NCBI GenBank assembly: GCA_016716305.1
Contig: JADJWP010000002.1
Span: forward strand, 248,001-312,000
Source: Chloracidobacterium sp.
GTDB lineage: Bacteria; Acidobacteriota; Blastocatellia; Pyrinomonadales; Pyrinomonadaceae
Length of the DNA: 64,000 nt
Reading direction: 5' to 3'
A model generated the notes under the pieces. The model was not told the origin of the DNA, searched no databases, and was given only the letters and a program-made list of their open reading frames with translations. Shown in pieces: positions 1 through 8,253 of the stretch; position 1 is the stretch's first letter, and each line of letters opens with the position of its first letter. The translations under genes and the position numbers were made by a program.

Positions 1-1
1 A

Positions 2-3000
2 CTTTCTGCGGGATTTAGAGGATCGATCGCACACTACTTGAAAACCGGCGCACCCGATCGGGCGAGGTCCGCGGCTTCGACTTTCGGCACGATCTTTGGT
101 GTCGAAGGATTCTATATTGAGATCACTCGGCACGGTACTCAGGGTGAGCAGGAACTGAACACTGCATCTGTGGAACTTGCGCGCGAACTTGGGTTACCTA
201 TCGTCGCGACAAATGATGTTCATTATCTTGATCAGGACGATTCGCGGGCGCACGATGTGCTTTTGTGTATCGGCGATGGCCGGACTCTTACTGATCCAGG
301 CCGTCCTATGCTGCCCACCAATGATTACTATCTTCGGAGTGCTGAAGAGATGTGGTCACTTTTTGGAGATCAATATCCGGACGCTCTTCAAAATACGATC
401 CGGATAGCTGATTTATGTGATGTTGAACTGCCGATCGGAGAAGGTAACTTGATCCTTCCAGGGTTTCCGATCCCATCGGACTCCATTGCAAAGGATTTGG
501 ACGAGTATTTCGAAATGGTCGTATTCGAAGGATTCGAAGATCGCCGAAAAACCGTACTTGATCCTATGTCAGTTCATGGGACATTGAAATATCCCATTGA
601 CGATTATCAAAAGCGTCTTGAGATCGAAATTTCGGTGATCAAGCGAATGGGCTATTCCGGTTACTTTCTGATCGTTTGGGACTTCATTAAGTACGCCGTG
701 GAACGCGGCATTCCGGTCGGCCCGGGCCGCGGGTCTGCAGCCGGTTCACTTGTTGCATATTCGTTGGGAATCACGGGAATAGACCCTTTGCAGTACGATC
801 TTTTCTTCGAGCGCTTTCTAAACCCTGAACGAATTTCGATGCCGGACATCGATATCGATTTCTGTATTCGCGGTCGTGGCGATGTCATCAACCACGTATC
901 CGAACTTTACGGACGCGAATCGGTCTGCCAAATAATCACGTTTGGGACTATGGCGTCCAAAGCAGCTATCAAGGATGTCGGCAGGGCGATGAATATCCCG
1001 CTCGGTGATGTTGAGAAGATCGCGAAACTGATTCCGCCGCCGTTTAGAGGGCGAATCACAAGCATTTCCGATGCGATCGAAAAGGTCCCGGAACTCAAGG
1101 CTGCAATGGCCAATGATATGCGGGTGCAGGAGTTGATAGATCTTGCTTTGCGGGTCGAGGGTTGTTCTCGTCACACATCCGTACATGCGGCTGGAGTCGT
1201 TATTTCACCGAAGCCTCTTCATGAGATCGTTCCCGTCGCTGTATCGCACCGAAACGAGTTTACAAGCCAGTATCCGATGGGCGACCTTGAACTAGTTGGG
1301 ATGCTCAAAATGGACTTCCTGGGGCTGACGACTTTGACGATCATCAACGACTGCCTACGTACTCTAAGTGAAAAATTGGGCGTCCGCATCAACTGGGCCG
1401 AAGTCTCGTTGAATGACGAGAAGACAATGCAGCTCTTTGGAGAAGGAAAAACCGATGCGGTATTTCAGTTCGAATCGTCTGGAATGCAGGAGATCTGCCG
1501 AAGGCTTAAACCCAAAGAACTCGAGGATCTCTCGGCATTGAATGCCCTTTATCGTCCGGGCCCTATCGATGGCGGGATGATCGAAGAATTTATCTTGCGG
1601 CATCGTGGTGAGAAGAAGGTCGAGTACCTCCTTCCGGAAATGGAAGCGATACTGAGCAACACCTACGGGGTGCTGGTTTATCAAGAGCAAATAATGCAGC
1701 TCGCCCAAACGCTCGCAGGCTATTCCCTGGGTGAGGCAGATATGATGCGGCGTGCAATGGGCAAAAAGAAGAAGGAGGAAATGGCCGTTCACGAAAAGAA
1801 GTTCGTTGACGGTGCGATTGAGCGGGGCGTAGAAAAGAGGCAGGCAAAAGAGATCTTTGAATTGATGGCAAAATTTGCAGATTATGGTTTCAACCGAAGC
1901 CACAGTATCGCATATGCCTACCTGGCATTTCAGACAGGTTATTTGAAGGCCCATTTCCCTGCACACTTTTATGCGGCGGTCTTGTCGCACGAAGCTGATG
2001 ACAGTGCAAAAGTTTACAAGTACTCAAACGAATTAAGGTCGATGGGGCTTTCTCTTTTACCGCCCGATGTCAACGAAAGCGACGAGGGATTTACCCCGTC
2101 GGACGGGGCCGTTAGATTTGGGTTGAGTGCGATCAAAGGTATGGGTGCAGCGGCGGCACGCGCTATCATCGAGGGTCGGCGCACGGGACAGTTCCGATCA
2201 CTTTTTGACTTTGTTTCACGAATCGAACCGAATGCGATAAACCGCCGAACACTCGAGTGCCTCGTCGCTGCCGGGGCATTCGATTCGCTGATGCCTGTCG
2301 GCGAGACGACAAATTTCTGGCGTGCTAAGAATTTCAAAGCAATTGAAAGTGCCTTGAATTTCGGTCAAAACGCTTGGAACGACAAATTACGAGGCCAAAA
2401 CGGCCTGTTCTCCGTTAACGATGTCGATCTCGGATCCCAAGGCGAACTGCCGAATGTCGATCCATGGACTCAGGACCAACTTTCATCTCAAGAAAAGTCG
2501 GCAATCGGATTCTATCTCTCAGTCCATCCGCTCGACAATTTCAAAGAGCTATTGGCAAACCTGCGCATCAGGAATATTGCGGATTTTGAAGAGATTCGGC
2601 CCGGGAGTCAGATCGTTGTCGCCGGGACCATCTCTGCGCTTCAGGTTCGCTGGAGCAAAAAAGGCAATCGATTTGCCACTTTTCGCCTCGAAGATGCCTC
2701 ATCAGGTATCAAGTGCCTGATGTGGGCCGACGCCTACGGCAAGTATGCCGAGTTGCTTTCAGACGATGCTTTGATCATTGCTGAGGGAAAGGTAGAGTCT
2801 GCGGAAGGCCAAGAGATCACCTTGATCGTAAACGAGGTCCGGTCACTTCCGGAGGCTGAATCGCGAAATGCAAGGAGCATGCTTTTGACACTTCCGAAAG
2901 AACGAATTGATGAGGATTACCTTCAGGAGATATACTCGACGCTTAATGAAAAGCCTGGAAGGTGTGACGTTGAGATCAGCATTCCATACAGCCGGTATTT

Positions 3001-3097
3001 CGTCAGGGTTCATTCGAAGCTCATCAGAATTCAGGGATCGCAAAGGCTGGCGAACGAACTGAGATCGAAGGGCTGTGAAGTTGAATGGAAGTTATAG
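2..3097 (+). CDS. dnaE: DNA polymerase III alpha subunit (5' truncated by window)
   Basis: Replicative DNA polymerase catalytic subunit. The reading frame is open to base 2 and continues left of the window; by comparison with typical family length, about 150 N-terminal residues are missing. The visible protein begins in the PHP domain (motif VATNDVHYL), then the polymerase core with GPGRGSAAGSLVAY and the catalytic acidic motif MPDIDIDF, then a fingers/HhH region (YGFNRSHSIAYAYLAFQT), and a C-terminal OB fold (VVAGTISALQVRWSKKG). Acidic catalytic residues look intact. The stop overlaps the possible accA start by 13 bases, so the two are probably co-transcribed. DnaE1 type, not PolC. Confidence 0.97.
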   Translation, partial: LSAGFRGSIAHYLKTGAPDRARSAASTFGTIFGVEGFYIEITRHGTQGEQELNTASVELARELGLPIVATNDVHYLDQDDSRAHDVLLCIGDGRTLTDPGRPMLPTNDYYLRSAEEMWSLFGDQYPDALQNTIRIADLCDVELPIGEGNLILPGFPIPSDSIAKDLDEYFEMVVFEGFEDRRKTVLDPMSVHGTLKYPIDDYQKRLEIEISVIKRMGYSGYFLIVWDFIKYAVERGIPVGPGRGSAAGSLVAYSLGITGIDPLQYDLFFERFLNPERISMPDIDIDFCIRGRGDVINHVSELYGRESVCQIITFGTMASKAAIKDVGRAMNIPLGDVEKIAKLIPPPFRGRITSISDAIEKVPELKAAMANDMRVQELIDLALRVEGCSRHTSVHAAGVVISPKPLHEIVPVAVSHRNEFTSQYPMGDLELVGMLKMDFLGLTTLTIINDCLRTLSEKLGVRINWAEVSLNDEKTMQLFGEGKTDAVFQFESSGMQEICRRLKPKELEDLSALNALYRPGPIDGGMIEEFILRHRGEKKVEYLLPEMEAILSNTYGVLVYQEQIMQLAQTLAGYSLGEADMMRRAMGKKKKEEMAVHEKKFVDGAIERGVEKRQAKEIFELMAKFADYGFNRSHSIAYAYLAFQTGYLKAHFPAHFYAAVLSHEADDSAKVYKYSNELRSMGLSLLPPDVNESDEGFTPSDGAVRFGLSAIKGMGAAAARAIIEGRRTGQFRSLFDFVSRIEPNAINRRTLECLVAAGAFDSLMPVGETTNFWRAKNFKAIESALNFGQNAWNDKLRGQNGLFSVNDVDLGSQGELPNVDPWTQDQLSSQEKSAIGFYLSVHPLDNFKELLANLRIRNIADFEEIRPGSQIVVAGTISALQVRWSKKGNRFATFRLEDASSGIKCLMWADAYGKYAELLSDDALIIAEGKVESAEGQEITLIVNEVRSLPEAESRNARSMLLTLPKERIDEDYLQEIYSTLNEKPGRCDVEISIPYSRYFVRVHSKLIRIQGSQRLANELRSKGCEVEWKL

Positions 3098-3945
3098 TCA
3101 AATCTATGTCTAATGAATCGAATTCAGCATTTGAACGCGTCTTAAATGCGCGACACCCAGAAAGGCCCTATTCGCTCGACCTTTTTGAAGAGATCTTTGA
3201 AGGTTTTGTCGAGATCCATGGCGATCGAAGATACGCGGATGATGCGGCAATGGTATGCGGATTGGCTAGGCTTGACGGCATCGAGGTCGCCGTTCTCGGG
3301 CAGCAGAAGGGTAGGGATACAAAACAAAGACAGCTTCGAAACTTTGGTATGCCAAAGCCTGAGGGTTATCGGAAAGCTCTTCGCGTGATGAAGCTCGCCG
3401 AAAAATTTGGTCGTCCGATCATTTCGTTCATCGACACTCCCGGGGCATATCCAGGTATCGATGCCGAGGAACGGGGACAGGCGGAAGCCATTGCCTTCAA
3501 TCTGAGAGAAATGGCCGGTCTCCGCGTTCCGATAATAGTCGTAGTGATTGGAGAAGGCGGTTCGGGCGGGGCTTTGGCGATCGGAATCGGGGATCGGGTG
3601 TTCATGATGGAAAACGCCGTTTACTCGGTGATCTCGCCAGAAGGATGCGCTGCTATTCTGTGGAAGGATGCTGGAAAGGCAAGCGTTGCGGCAGAATGCC
3701 TCCGGCTGACCGCAAGCGATCTAAATAGTTTTGGGTTGATAGATAAGGTAATACCTGAACCAACTTCATGGGCAGTGGATGTTGATAATTCTGAGCCCCG
3801 CGGCAAGGACCGATCCTTCGAGAATATCGCGAATTCGCTGAAATCAGCGCTGGTCGCCGAGGTTCGGAGCCTGATGGCGGTCAAAGTTGAAGATCTGGTT
3901 CTTCAACGCTTCAAGAAGTTCCGAAAAATGGGAAGTTGGGTATAG
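3085..3945 (+). CDS. accA: Acetyl-CoA carboxylase carboxyltransferase alpha subunit
   Basis: Carboxyltransferase half of acetyl-CoA carboxylase, which makes malonyl-CoA for fatty acid synthesis in the cytoplasm and works with AccD. The crotonase-like core is visible: VAVLGQQKGRDTK, the SFIDTPGAYPGIDAEERGQ segment, GEGGSGGALAIG forming the oxyanion/CoA site, and VISPEGCAAILWKD. At 286 residues it is slightly shorter than the usual 310-320. The start is uncertain: ATG 3085 overlaps dnaE, while ATG 3106 (MSNESNS) lies just after the dnaE stop; neither has a strong Shine-Dalgarno. The ORF adjoins dnaE on the same strand, a pairing also seen in other bacteria. Confidence 0.96.
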   Translation: MEVIVKSMSNESNSAFERVLNARHPERPYSLDLFEEIFEGFVEIHGDRRYADDAAMVCGLARLDGIEVAVLGQQKGRDTKQRQLRNFGMPKPEGYRKALRVMKLAEKFGRPIISFIDTPGAYPGIDAEERGQAEAIAFNLREMAGLRVPIIVVVIGEGGSGGALAIGIGDRVFMMENAVYSVISPEGCAAILWKDAGKASVAAECLRLTASDLNSFGLIDKVIPEPTSWAVDVDNSEPRGKDRSFENIANSLKSALVAEVRSLMAVKVEDLVLQRFKKFRKMGSWV

Positions 3946-3951
3946 GGTGAT

Positions 3952-4007
3952 TGGGGCATTCGACACTACCGCAATACATCGAATACCCCAAAACCAGGTC
4001 GGGTTTT
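3952..4007. terminator. Hairpin pair between convergent accA and ssb
   Basis: Two hairpins lie in the 77-base gap between convergent genes. The first has 12-base arms at 3952-3963 and 3979-3990 with one mismatch (a G-U wobble on the minus strand) and a 15-base loop. The second has arms AAAACC (3990-3995) and GGTTTT (4002-4007). Neither is followed by a long U tract, so a termination role is inferred from position only. Confidence 0.4.
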
Positions 4008-4022
4008 AACAACTTGTTATCA

Positions 4023-4472
4023 CTAGAAAGGTATGTCGTCGTCGGTTGCCGACGCCGTTCGCGGGGTTTCTTGTACCGGCGGGTCGTTTGCCGGCCCTGC
4101 AAATTCTGACGCCGGACCTCCCTCTCCAGATGGTATGTCCGAGCGTCCACCGCTGAGAAAATGCATATCCGTTGCCTGCACGGCCAAAGTCTGCCGATTA
4201 TTACCGTCGCGATCCGTCCATTCTTCAATGCTCAACCGGCCCTCAATGTATACCTGGCTGCCCTTTTTTAGATACTTCGCGGCGTTTTCTGCGAGATTTC
4301 GCCAAAGCGTTATTCGAAACCAAGTCGCGACCTCCTGCATTTCTCCGGATTTATCCCGCTTCCTTTCATTGGTAGCCATAGAAAAATCGCAGACCGCTAT
4401 TCCCTGGGGTGTATATCTGAGTTCCGGATCTCGTCCGAGATTTCCTACAACAATGATCTTGTTAAAAGACAT
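4023..4472 (-). CDS. ssb: Single-stranded DNA-binding protein
   Basis: Binds single-stranded DNA during replication, repair and recombination. The N-terminal OB fold (residues 1-105) is typical: MSFNKIIVVGNLGRDPELRY at the start, then FSMATNER, WFRITLWRNLAENAAKYLKKG and VYIEGRLSIEEWTDRDG. It is followed by a short Gly/Pro/Ala-rich linker and the acidic protein-interaction tail DDDIPF. Its 149 residues suit a housekeeping SSB. A GGAG lies about 11 bases upstream of the ATG and a good sigma-70-type promoter precedes it. It is convergent with accA and divergent from the propeller gene. Confidence 0.97.
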   Translation of the reverse strand: MSFNKIIVVGNLGRDPELRYTPQGIAVCDFSMATNERKRDKSGEMQEVATWFRITLWRNLAENAAKYLKKGSQVYIEGRLSIEEWTDRDGNNRQTLAVQATDMHFLSGGRSDIPSGEGGPASEFAGPANDPPVQETPRTASATDDDIPF

Positions 4473-4520
4473 CTAGCTAAAGTCTCCATTCTTCGAAATA
4501 TTAAAAGCAAACTTTCCGGG

Positions 4521-4550
4521 ATATTACATTCATCAATCTACAACGGTCAA
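4521..4550 (-). promoter_or_regulatory. Predicted sigma-70-type promoter of ssb
   Basis: Read on the minus strand, TTGACC (4550-4545) and TAATAT (4526-4521) are separated by 18 bases, about 50 bases upstream of the ssb ATG. This matches the vegetative consensus well. The call rests on sequence only. Confidence 0.6.
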
Positions 4551-4565
4551 GTTTGCCGTGTTAGT

Positions 4566-5723
4566 ATGTATTTTTTATCCATTGCTTGTACTTCCAGTCC
4601 GATGATCGGCGTTGGCCTCACCCAAACTATTGAGCGAATTAAGGTTGCGGCGATAATTTTCGCAGCAGCCACATTCACGGTCGGCCAGGTGTCCGAACTG
4701 TCCGAAACCGCATACAAAGAATGTTGGAGCCATCCGATCAGTGGGAACGTGATCGGGACATCGATCAATTCCGGTGATCGGATCGTATTCGCGGAATCGG
4801 GCGGCACAATTCGCGCGATTGACGTTCAGGACGGCGAAGCATTATGGTCAGCGGAGTTGGGTGGTCAAATCGTTTCGAACTTGATCGCGGATGATCGATA
4901 TATCTATGTAGCTACCACTCAAAACATTGGATCCGAAACCCACAAAAGCGCTGCTCTTCTGAGATCGCTCAATCCGGAAAGTGGGATTCCGGTCAATTCA
5001 ACAACAATCCAGTCAAATGGGCCTTTCCGAATCGGACTCGTTAAAGACGGTGTCGTTTTAATTGACCGTGGTTCTATTATTTGGTCGTTTGCCGACGGCC
5101 TTGAGTCCATCAGATGGATGCGTCGATCGGACGAGTCGATCGCTAATGACCCTCTTTTTTCCAACGAAACGGTTATTTTCATATCAGAGGATAACAAGAC
5201 CGTAGTGATTTCCACCGAGGACGGAAAGGTCCTCGATCGCCGTGATTCGAAGATTAAGCCGTCGGCGGCTATCGCATTGGATGCGGCTGTTGCGGTCGTG
5301 GGTGACCGTAGAGGCAACTTAAAACAATTTCAGTTCGGACGCGAGTCACCTGCATGGACATTCAGAACCGGCGGGTCGATAGCCCACATACTTACCGCAG
5401 GTGACCGGCTTATTGTTTCGTCATTCGATAATTTTGTCTATATGATCTCGTCGTCGAGTGGCCAAGTTATCTGGCGAAGACGCCTGGACGGAAGGCTGCG
5501 GTTTAGGCCAGTCGTGAACGATGGCGCGATCTTTCTATCAGTAAATGGCCAACCTGAGATCGATGTCGTGTCAGTTGATAATGGAAAAACCATCAATCGC
5601 ATCCAACTGGATAAGAACTCCATTCCTGTCGACGTACTGCATGATAAGCTGAATCAGATGATCGTTATTCAAACTCTCGATCGAATTGCCGCCTACAAAA
5701 CCAGCGGCTGCTCAAAAAAATAA
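4566..5723 (+). CDS. PQQ-type beta-propeller protein (BamB-like), exported
   Basis: Predicted periplasmic beta-propeller. After a short N-terminus a hydrophobic segment (about residues 27-42, IKVAAIIFAAATFTVGQV) could serve as a signal or anchor. The rest consists of repeated blades with the PQQ-repeat signature, for example DGEALWSAELGG, ESPAWTFRTGG and GQVIWRRRLDG. Such folds occur in BamB, which scaffolds outer-membrane protein assembly, and in unrelated binding proteins; no der/engA or other bam gene is adjacent, so the BamB role is not supported by context. The start is uncertain (ATG 4566 or 4602; neither has a clear ribosome site). A strong terminator follows directly. Confidence 0.8.
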   Translation: MYFLSIACTSSPMIGVGLTQTIERIKVAAIIFAAATFTVGQVSELSETAYKECWSHPISGNVIGTSINSGDRIVFAESGGTIRAIDVQDGEALWSAELGGQIVSNLIADDRYIYVATTQNIGSETHKSAALLRSLNPESGIPVNSTTIQSNGPFRIGLVKDGVVLIDRGSIIWSFADGLESIRWMRRSDESIANDPLFSNETVIFISEDNKTVVISTEDGKVLDRRDSKIKPSAAIALDAAVAVVGDRRGNLKQFQFGRESPAWTFRTGGSIAHILTAGDRLIVSSFDNFVYMISSSSGQVIWRRRLDGRLRFRPVVNDGAIFLSVNGQPEIDVVSVDNGKTINRIQLDKNSIPVDVLHDKLNQMIVIQTLDRIAAYKTSGCSKK

Positions 5724-5724
5724 A

Positions 5725-5747
5725 GGGCGGAACCTCACGTTCCGCCC
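5725..5747. terminator. Bidirectional intrinsic terminator
   Basis: A perfect 9-bp stem GGGCGGAAC / GTTCCGCCC encloses the 5-base loop CTCAC. On the minus strand it is followed by a U-rich run (complement of the A tract at 5714-5724), terminating the YdcH-like gene. On the plus strand it follows the propeller gene stop by one base, with a weaker TGTTT tail. Confidence 0.85.
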
Positions 5748-5773
5748 TGTTTCCCAGTTAATTCAAAATAAAG

Positions 5774-6004
5774 TCAGTGCGAGACCGAGTATTCATGCAT
5801 CATTGCATAGATCTCATCTTTTACTAATAATTTCTTTTTCTTGAGTGTGGATTCTTCGACTTGTTCGTCGTCGCTCGGGTAGATTAAGCCTGCTAGCTCG
5901 TTAAGACGTTGTTCGTAATTTTGATGCTGATGAACCAATTCACGGAACGCTTGATTACTTTTTATCAATTCGTCCCTCACCGCATCAGGAGTTGACATGT
6001 CCAT
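5774..6004 (-). CDS. YdcH family protein (DUF465)
   Basis: Small, highly charged helical protein of 76 residues. It matches the DUF465/YdcH pattern: a short helix (FRELVHQHQNYEQRLNEL), an acidic turn (SDDEQVEESTL) and the diagnostic LKKKKLLVKDEIYAMM segment. The family is widespread in Gram-negative bacteria and its function is not established. Translation may start at Met1 or at Met3 (MSTPDAV). It appears to be monocistronic, bounded downstream by the bidirectional hairpin and upstream by a 130-base gap from rimI. Confidence 0.88.
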   Translation of the reverse strand: MDMSTPDAVRDELIKSNQAFRELVHQHQNYEQRLNELAGLIYPSDDEQVEESTLKKKKLLVKDEIYAMMHEYSVSH

Positions 6005-6134
6005 AGCGCTTTTTCCTCACTTATCAAGTTTTTTCACACCCATTGGCTGCATAAACTGAGTCGGACGAGTGTTCACCTAATGTTAGTTCAAATCGACCGG
6101 TTTTTTCAAGCTTTGTTACAAATTCTGAAAATAT

Positions 6135-6608
6135 TTAATGCGAAAGTGTGAGTTTCATAACGTATGCGTCGTCTTTTGGGTTGCGATAGAAATCTTTCCG
6201 TGTACCAACCACTTCAAATCCATATTTTCTGTAAAACTCTATGGCTGAGATATTTGCCGACCTAACCTCAAGAAACACATTAGCCAACCCGATTGATTGG
6301 CCCGTAGCAATAAGCGCATCGATCAGCAATCTACCGCAACCTTGTTTCTGATTTTCCGGCTCAATGCCGATATTAAGAAGTTCAAAATCAACAGAATTGT
6401 CGTTTTCGCCTTGTATTGTACGAGCATTCAAGAATCCTATTAGACCGTCTCGCTTCTTGTAGATTCCTAAAAATGTGCTGTTGTCGCGATCCAGTTCGGC
6501 GGAAAGGTCGTTTTCAGTCCACGGTTCCAGTTTAAGCAGTCTCGCTAACCGAACGATCTCGGGGACGTCGTTTGCGGTTACTTGTGCTATCCAGAGGTCA
6601 GAGTTCAT
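6135..6608 (-). CDS. rimI: Ribosomal-protein-alanine N-acetyltransferase RimI-like (GNAT)
   Basis: GNAT-fold acetyltransferase. The acetyl-CoA binding segment is visible (IGIEPENQKQGCGRLLIDALI, Q/RxxGxG/A type), followed by NVFLEVRSANISAIEFYRKYGFEVVGTRKDFY, which closely matches RimI. RimI acetylates the N-terminal alanine of ribosomal protein S18 in E. coli. The start was set at 6608 (MNSDLWIAQ) because longer frames only read through tsaB. It begins 5 bases after the tsaB stop; tsaB-rimI pairing is common and supports both calls. About 157 residues, the usual size. Confidence 0.9.
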   Translation of the reverse strand: MNSDLWIAQVTANDVPEIVRLARLLKLEPWTENDLSAELDRDNSTFLGIYKKRDGLIGFLNARTIQGENDNSVDFELLNIGIEPENQKQGCGRLLIDALIATGQSIGLANVFLEVRSANISAIEFYRKYGFEVVGTRKDFYRNPKDDAYVMKLTLSH

Positions 6609-6613
6609 TTGGA

Positions 6614-7297
6614 TCAGAATAAGTTGTTGGCGTGGATCGGGTTCGCCGCATAGATCGGAGTCATGTCTACTGAGTTTGGAAACGCAGCTGACCAAAAATA
6701 AACCGCAAGAGCGAGATTCGATTCGGCCGCAACCAATTTCGGCGTCGTGGGTATAGATTCGAGTAGTTTTTTCAGGACATCTACGGAGACCTTGTGACAA
6801 ATTAGCGTCTCGAATTCACTGCCGGCCAAAGCCTCTCTCAATCCAGCAGGATCGACTACTTTCATTGCTCTCGCGTTGGGGGCTTCTTGAGGATCATTCG
6901 GGAACCGTTGGATAACGAAATCACTGCGTCCGAACGGAATGACGACCGCAGTACTGCGATGCACGCCATACATCAACGCGATCGCGTCCAACAGCGGCAC
7001 GCCGATCGCAGGGATTTGAAGTGATCGCGAAAGGCCGGCTGCTGTTGCAAGTCCGATCCGGATACCTGTATAGCTTCCAGGTCCTCTTGAGACCGCGAGA
7101 GCACGAATGTCCGATTTGCTAATTCCGGCCCTTTGAATGAGCGATTTGATATTGGCGAGAAGATCTTCGGCTCGCGAGAAATTAGAATCGCCCGATATTC
7201 CCGCGATCTCGATACCCGATCGAACGATCGAGAGACTACCGCCCAATACGCCGGTCTCGATAGCCAAAACTGTCTCGTGAAGTGTTGTTCGTATCAC
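6614..7297 (-). CDS. tsaB: tRNA t6A37 threonylcarbamoyladenosine protein TsaB
   Basis: Universal-pathway protein needed with TsaC, TsaD and TsaE to make N6-threonylcarbamoyladenosine at position 37 of ANN-decoding tRNAs. The ASKHA-fold N-terminus is clear: VLAIETGVLGGSLSIV, then LAVSRGPGSYTGIRIGLATAAGLS, the hallmark of TsaB/YeaZ. The C-terminal half is divergent, as is usual for this family. Its ATG overlaps the stop of the upstream nucleotidyltransferase by four bases (ATGA), so its translation is probably coupled to the PqqD-associated genes. It is followed immediately by rimI. Confidence 0.94.
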   Translation of the reverse strand: MIRTTLHETVLAIETGVLGGSLSIVRSGIEIAGISGDSNFSRAEDLLANIKSLIQRAGISKSDIRALAVSRGPGSYTGIRIGLATAAGLSRSLQIPAIGVPLLDAIALMYGVHRSTAVVIPFGRSDFVIQRFPNDPQEAPNARAMKVVDPAGLREALAGSEFETLICHKVSVDVLKKLLESIPTTPKLVAAESNLALAVYFWSAAFPNSVDMTPIYAANPIHANNLF

Positions 7298-8190
7298 GCT
7301 CGTCCGCCTCGTCGGAACAAGGTCGGTATTATCCTGTTCACGGACGGTAAGATTCGCTTAAAGACACTGCCGATCTGATAATACAATCGCGAACTGTCGT
7401 CGAAAGGCGCATTCATATCGATCGACGCTTGTATCGGATTCGGCGGTATGCGCTTACCGATCTGCTTCAGGAGCATTGATGGGTCTCGCCAAATAACGTG
7501 TAGCGGTCGCAGCCTTACATCTGAATTCCACGCGGATTCCACACACTTAGTGATCCATTCTGGAACGTCTCGCGCTTCGCCTGCAATTGGAAGGCCTTCG
7601 ATCTTGAGGCCGAGATACTTATGAGCCAGACCGATGCTGATAACTACCCAACTGCGGCGTGTCTTGTCGACAGCGTTCAGGCACTTGTCCCAATCAAAGT
7701 CGCCAGGTCGATTGGCAACTGCATAATGGATATCCCAAAGTCTCTCTTGAAACTCACCGCCGTCGGTAAGCCAATGGACTGCAACGATCCTTAGGTGGTC
7801 TTCGCTGCAAGGGACGCGTACCTCGACACCTTCGATCAAAACAACTTTCGACCGACGATAAAGATCGTCAAACGAAAGCGAGTCCAGATGCCGGACCGAG
7901 CGATGAAGGTCGATGCCGAGCCGATGTGCATCTTCCTCGTCTATCAGTCGAACGGCCTTTTCGAAGTCCTCAGGTGCGACCGCAATATCAATATCGCCGA
8001 ATGATCGCGGCCGGTCATAAGGATAGAATTGCGCAGATACCCAGCCTTTGATCAAAAAGCACTTGATGTTCTTACCTTGCAAAAGACCAAAAGCTTGGGC
8101 TATGGCGAGTTCTGCCCTCTTGCGGTCCAGCAAATGCCAACGTAGGACATTTCCATCATCCGCTTTGCCTTCATCAGCTGTGGCATCCAT
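7294..8190 (-). CDS. Nucleotidyltransferase family protein (NTP_transf_5 type)
   Basis: Predicted cytoplasmic nucleotidyltransferase of 298 residues. Residues 46-70 show the family pattern: LIKG, a Y-rich stretch, R, then the metal-binding GDIDI (Asp66, Asp68). Enzymes of this type transfer nucleotides, but the substrate of this family is unknown. Homologous genes occur next to PqqD/RRE-domain proteins and HprK-like kinases in peptide-modifying clusters such as that of paeninodin (established knowledge). The same company is seen here. The stop overlaps tsaB (ATGA). A hairpin sits 10 bases upstream of its start. Confidence 0.82.
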   Translation of the reverse strand: MDATADEGKADDGNVLRWHLLDRKRAELAIAQAFGLLQGKNIKCFLIKGWVSAQFYPYDRPRSFGDIDIAVAPEDFEKAVRLIDEEDAHRLGIDLHRSVRHLDSLSFDDLYRRSKVVLIEGVEVRVPCSEDHLRIVAVHWLTDGGEFQERLWDIHYAVANRPGDFDWDKCLNAVDKTRRSWVVISIGLAHKYLGLKIEGLPIAGEARDVPEWITKCVESAWNSDVRLRPLHVIWRDPSMLLKQIGKRIPPNPIQASIDMNAPFDDSSRLYYQIGSVFKRILPSVNRIIPTLFRRGGRA

Positions 8191-8199
8191 AAACGCGAA

Positions 8200-8228
8200 T
8201 AAGCAGTGAAAATTGCTTTCACTGCTTA
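8200..8228 (-). other. Perfect 12-bp hairpin between PqqD-like and nucleotidyltransferase genes
   Basis: TAAGCAGTGAAA and its exact complement TTTCACTGCTTA flank a 5-base loop. It lies 25 bases after the PqqD gene stop and 10 bases before the nucleotidyltransferase ATG. No U tract follows in the transcribed direction, so it may act as an RNA-stability or translation-control element rather than a terminator. Confidence 0.7.
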
Positions 8229-8253
8229 CTTAAAGTCGAAACCAAAAAATGTC

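Noticed and set aside
1364..1990. 208-codon minus-strand frame inside dnaE
   Set aside because: It is antisense to the conserved polymerase core, its protein has no domain pattern, and there is no ribosome site; it is a shadow of high codon bias.
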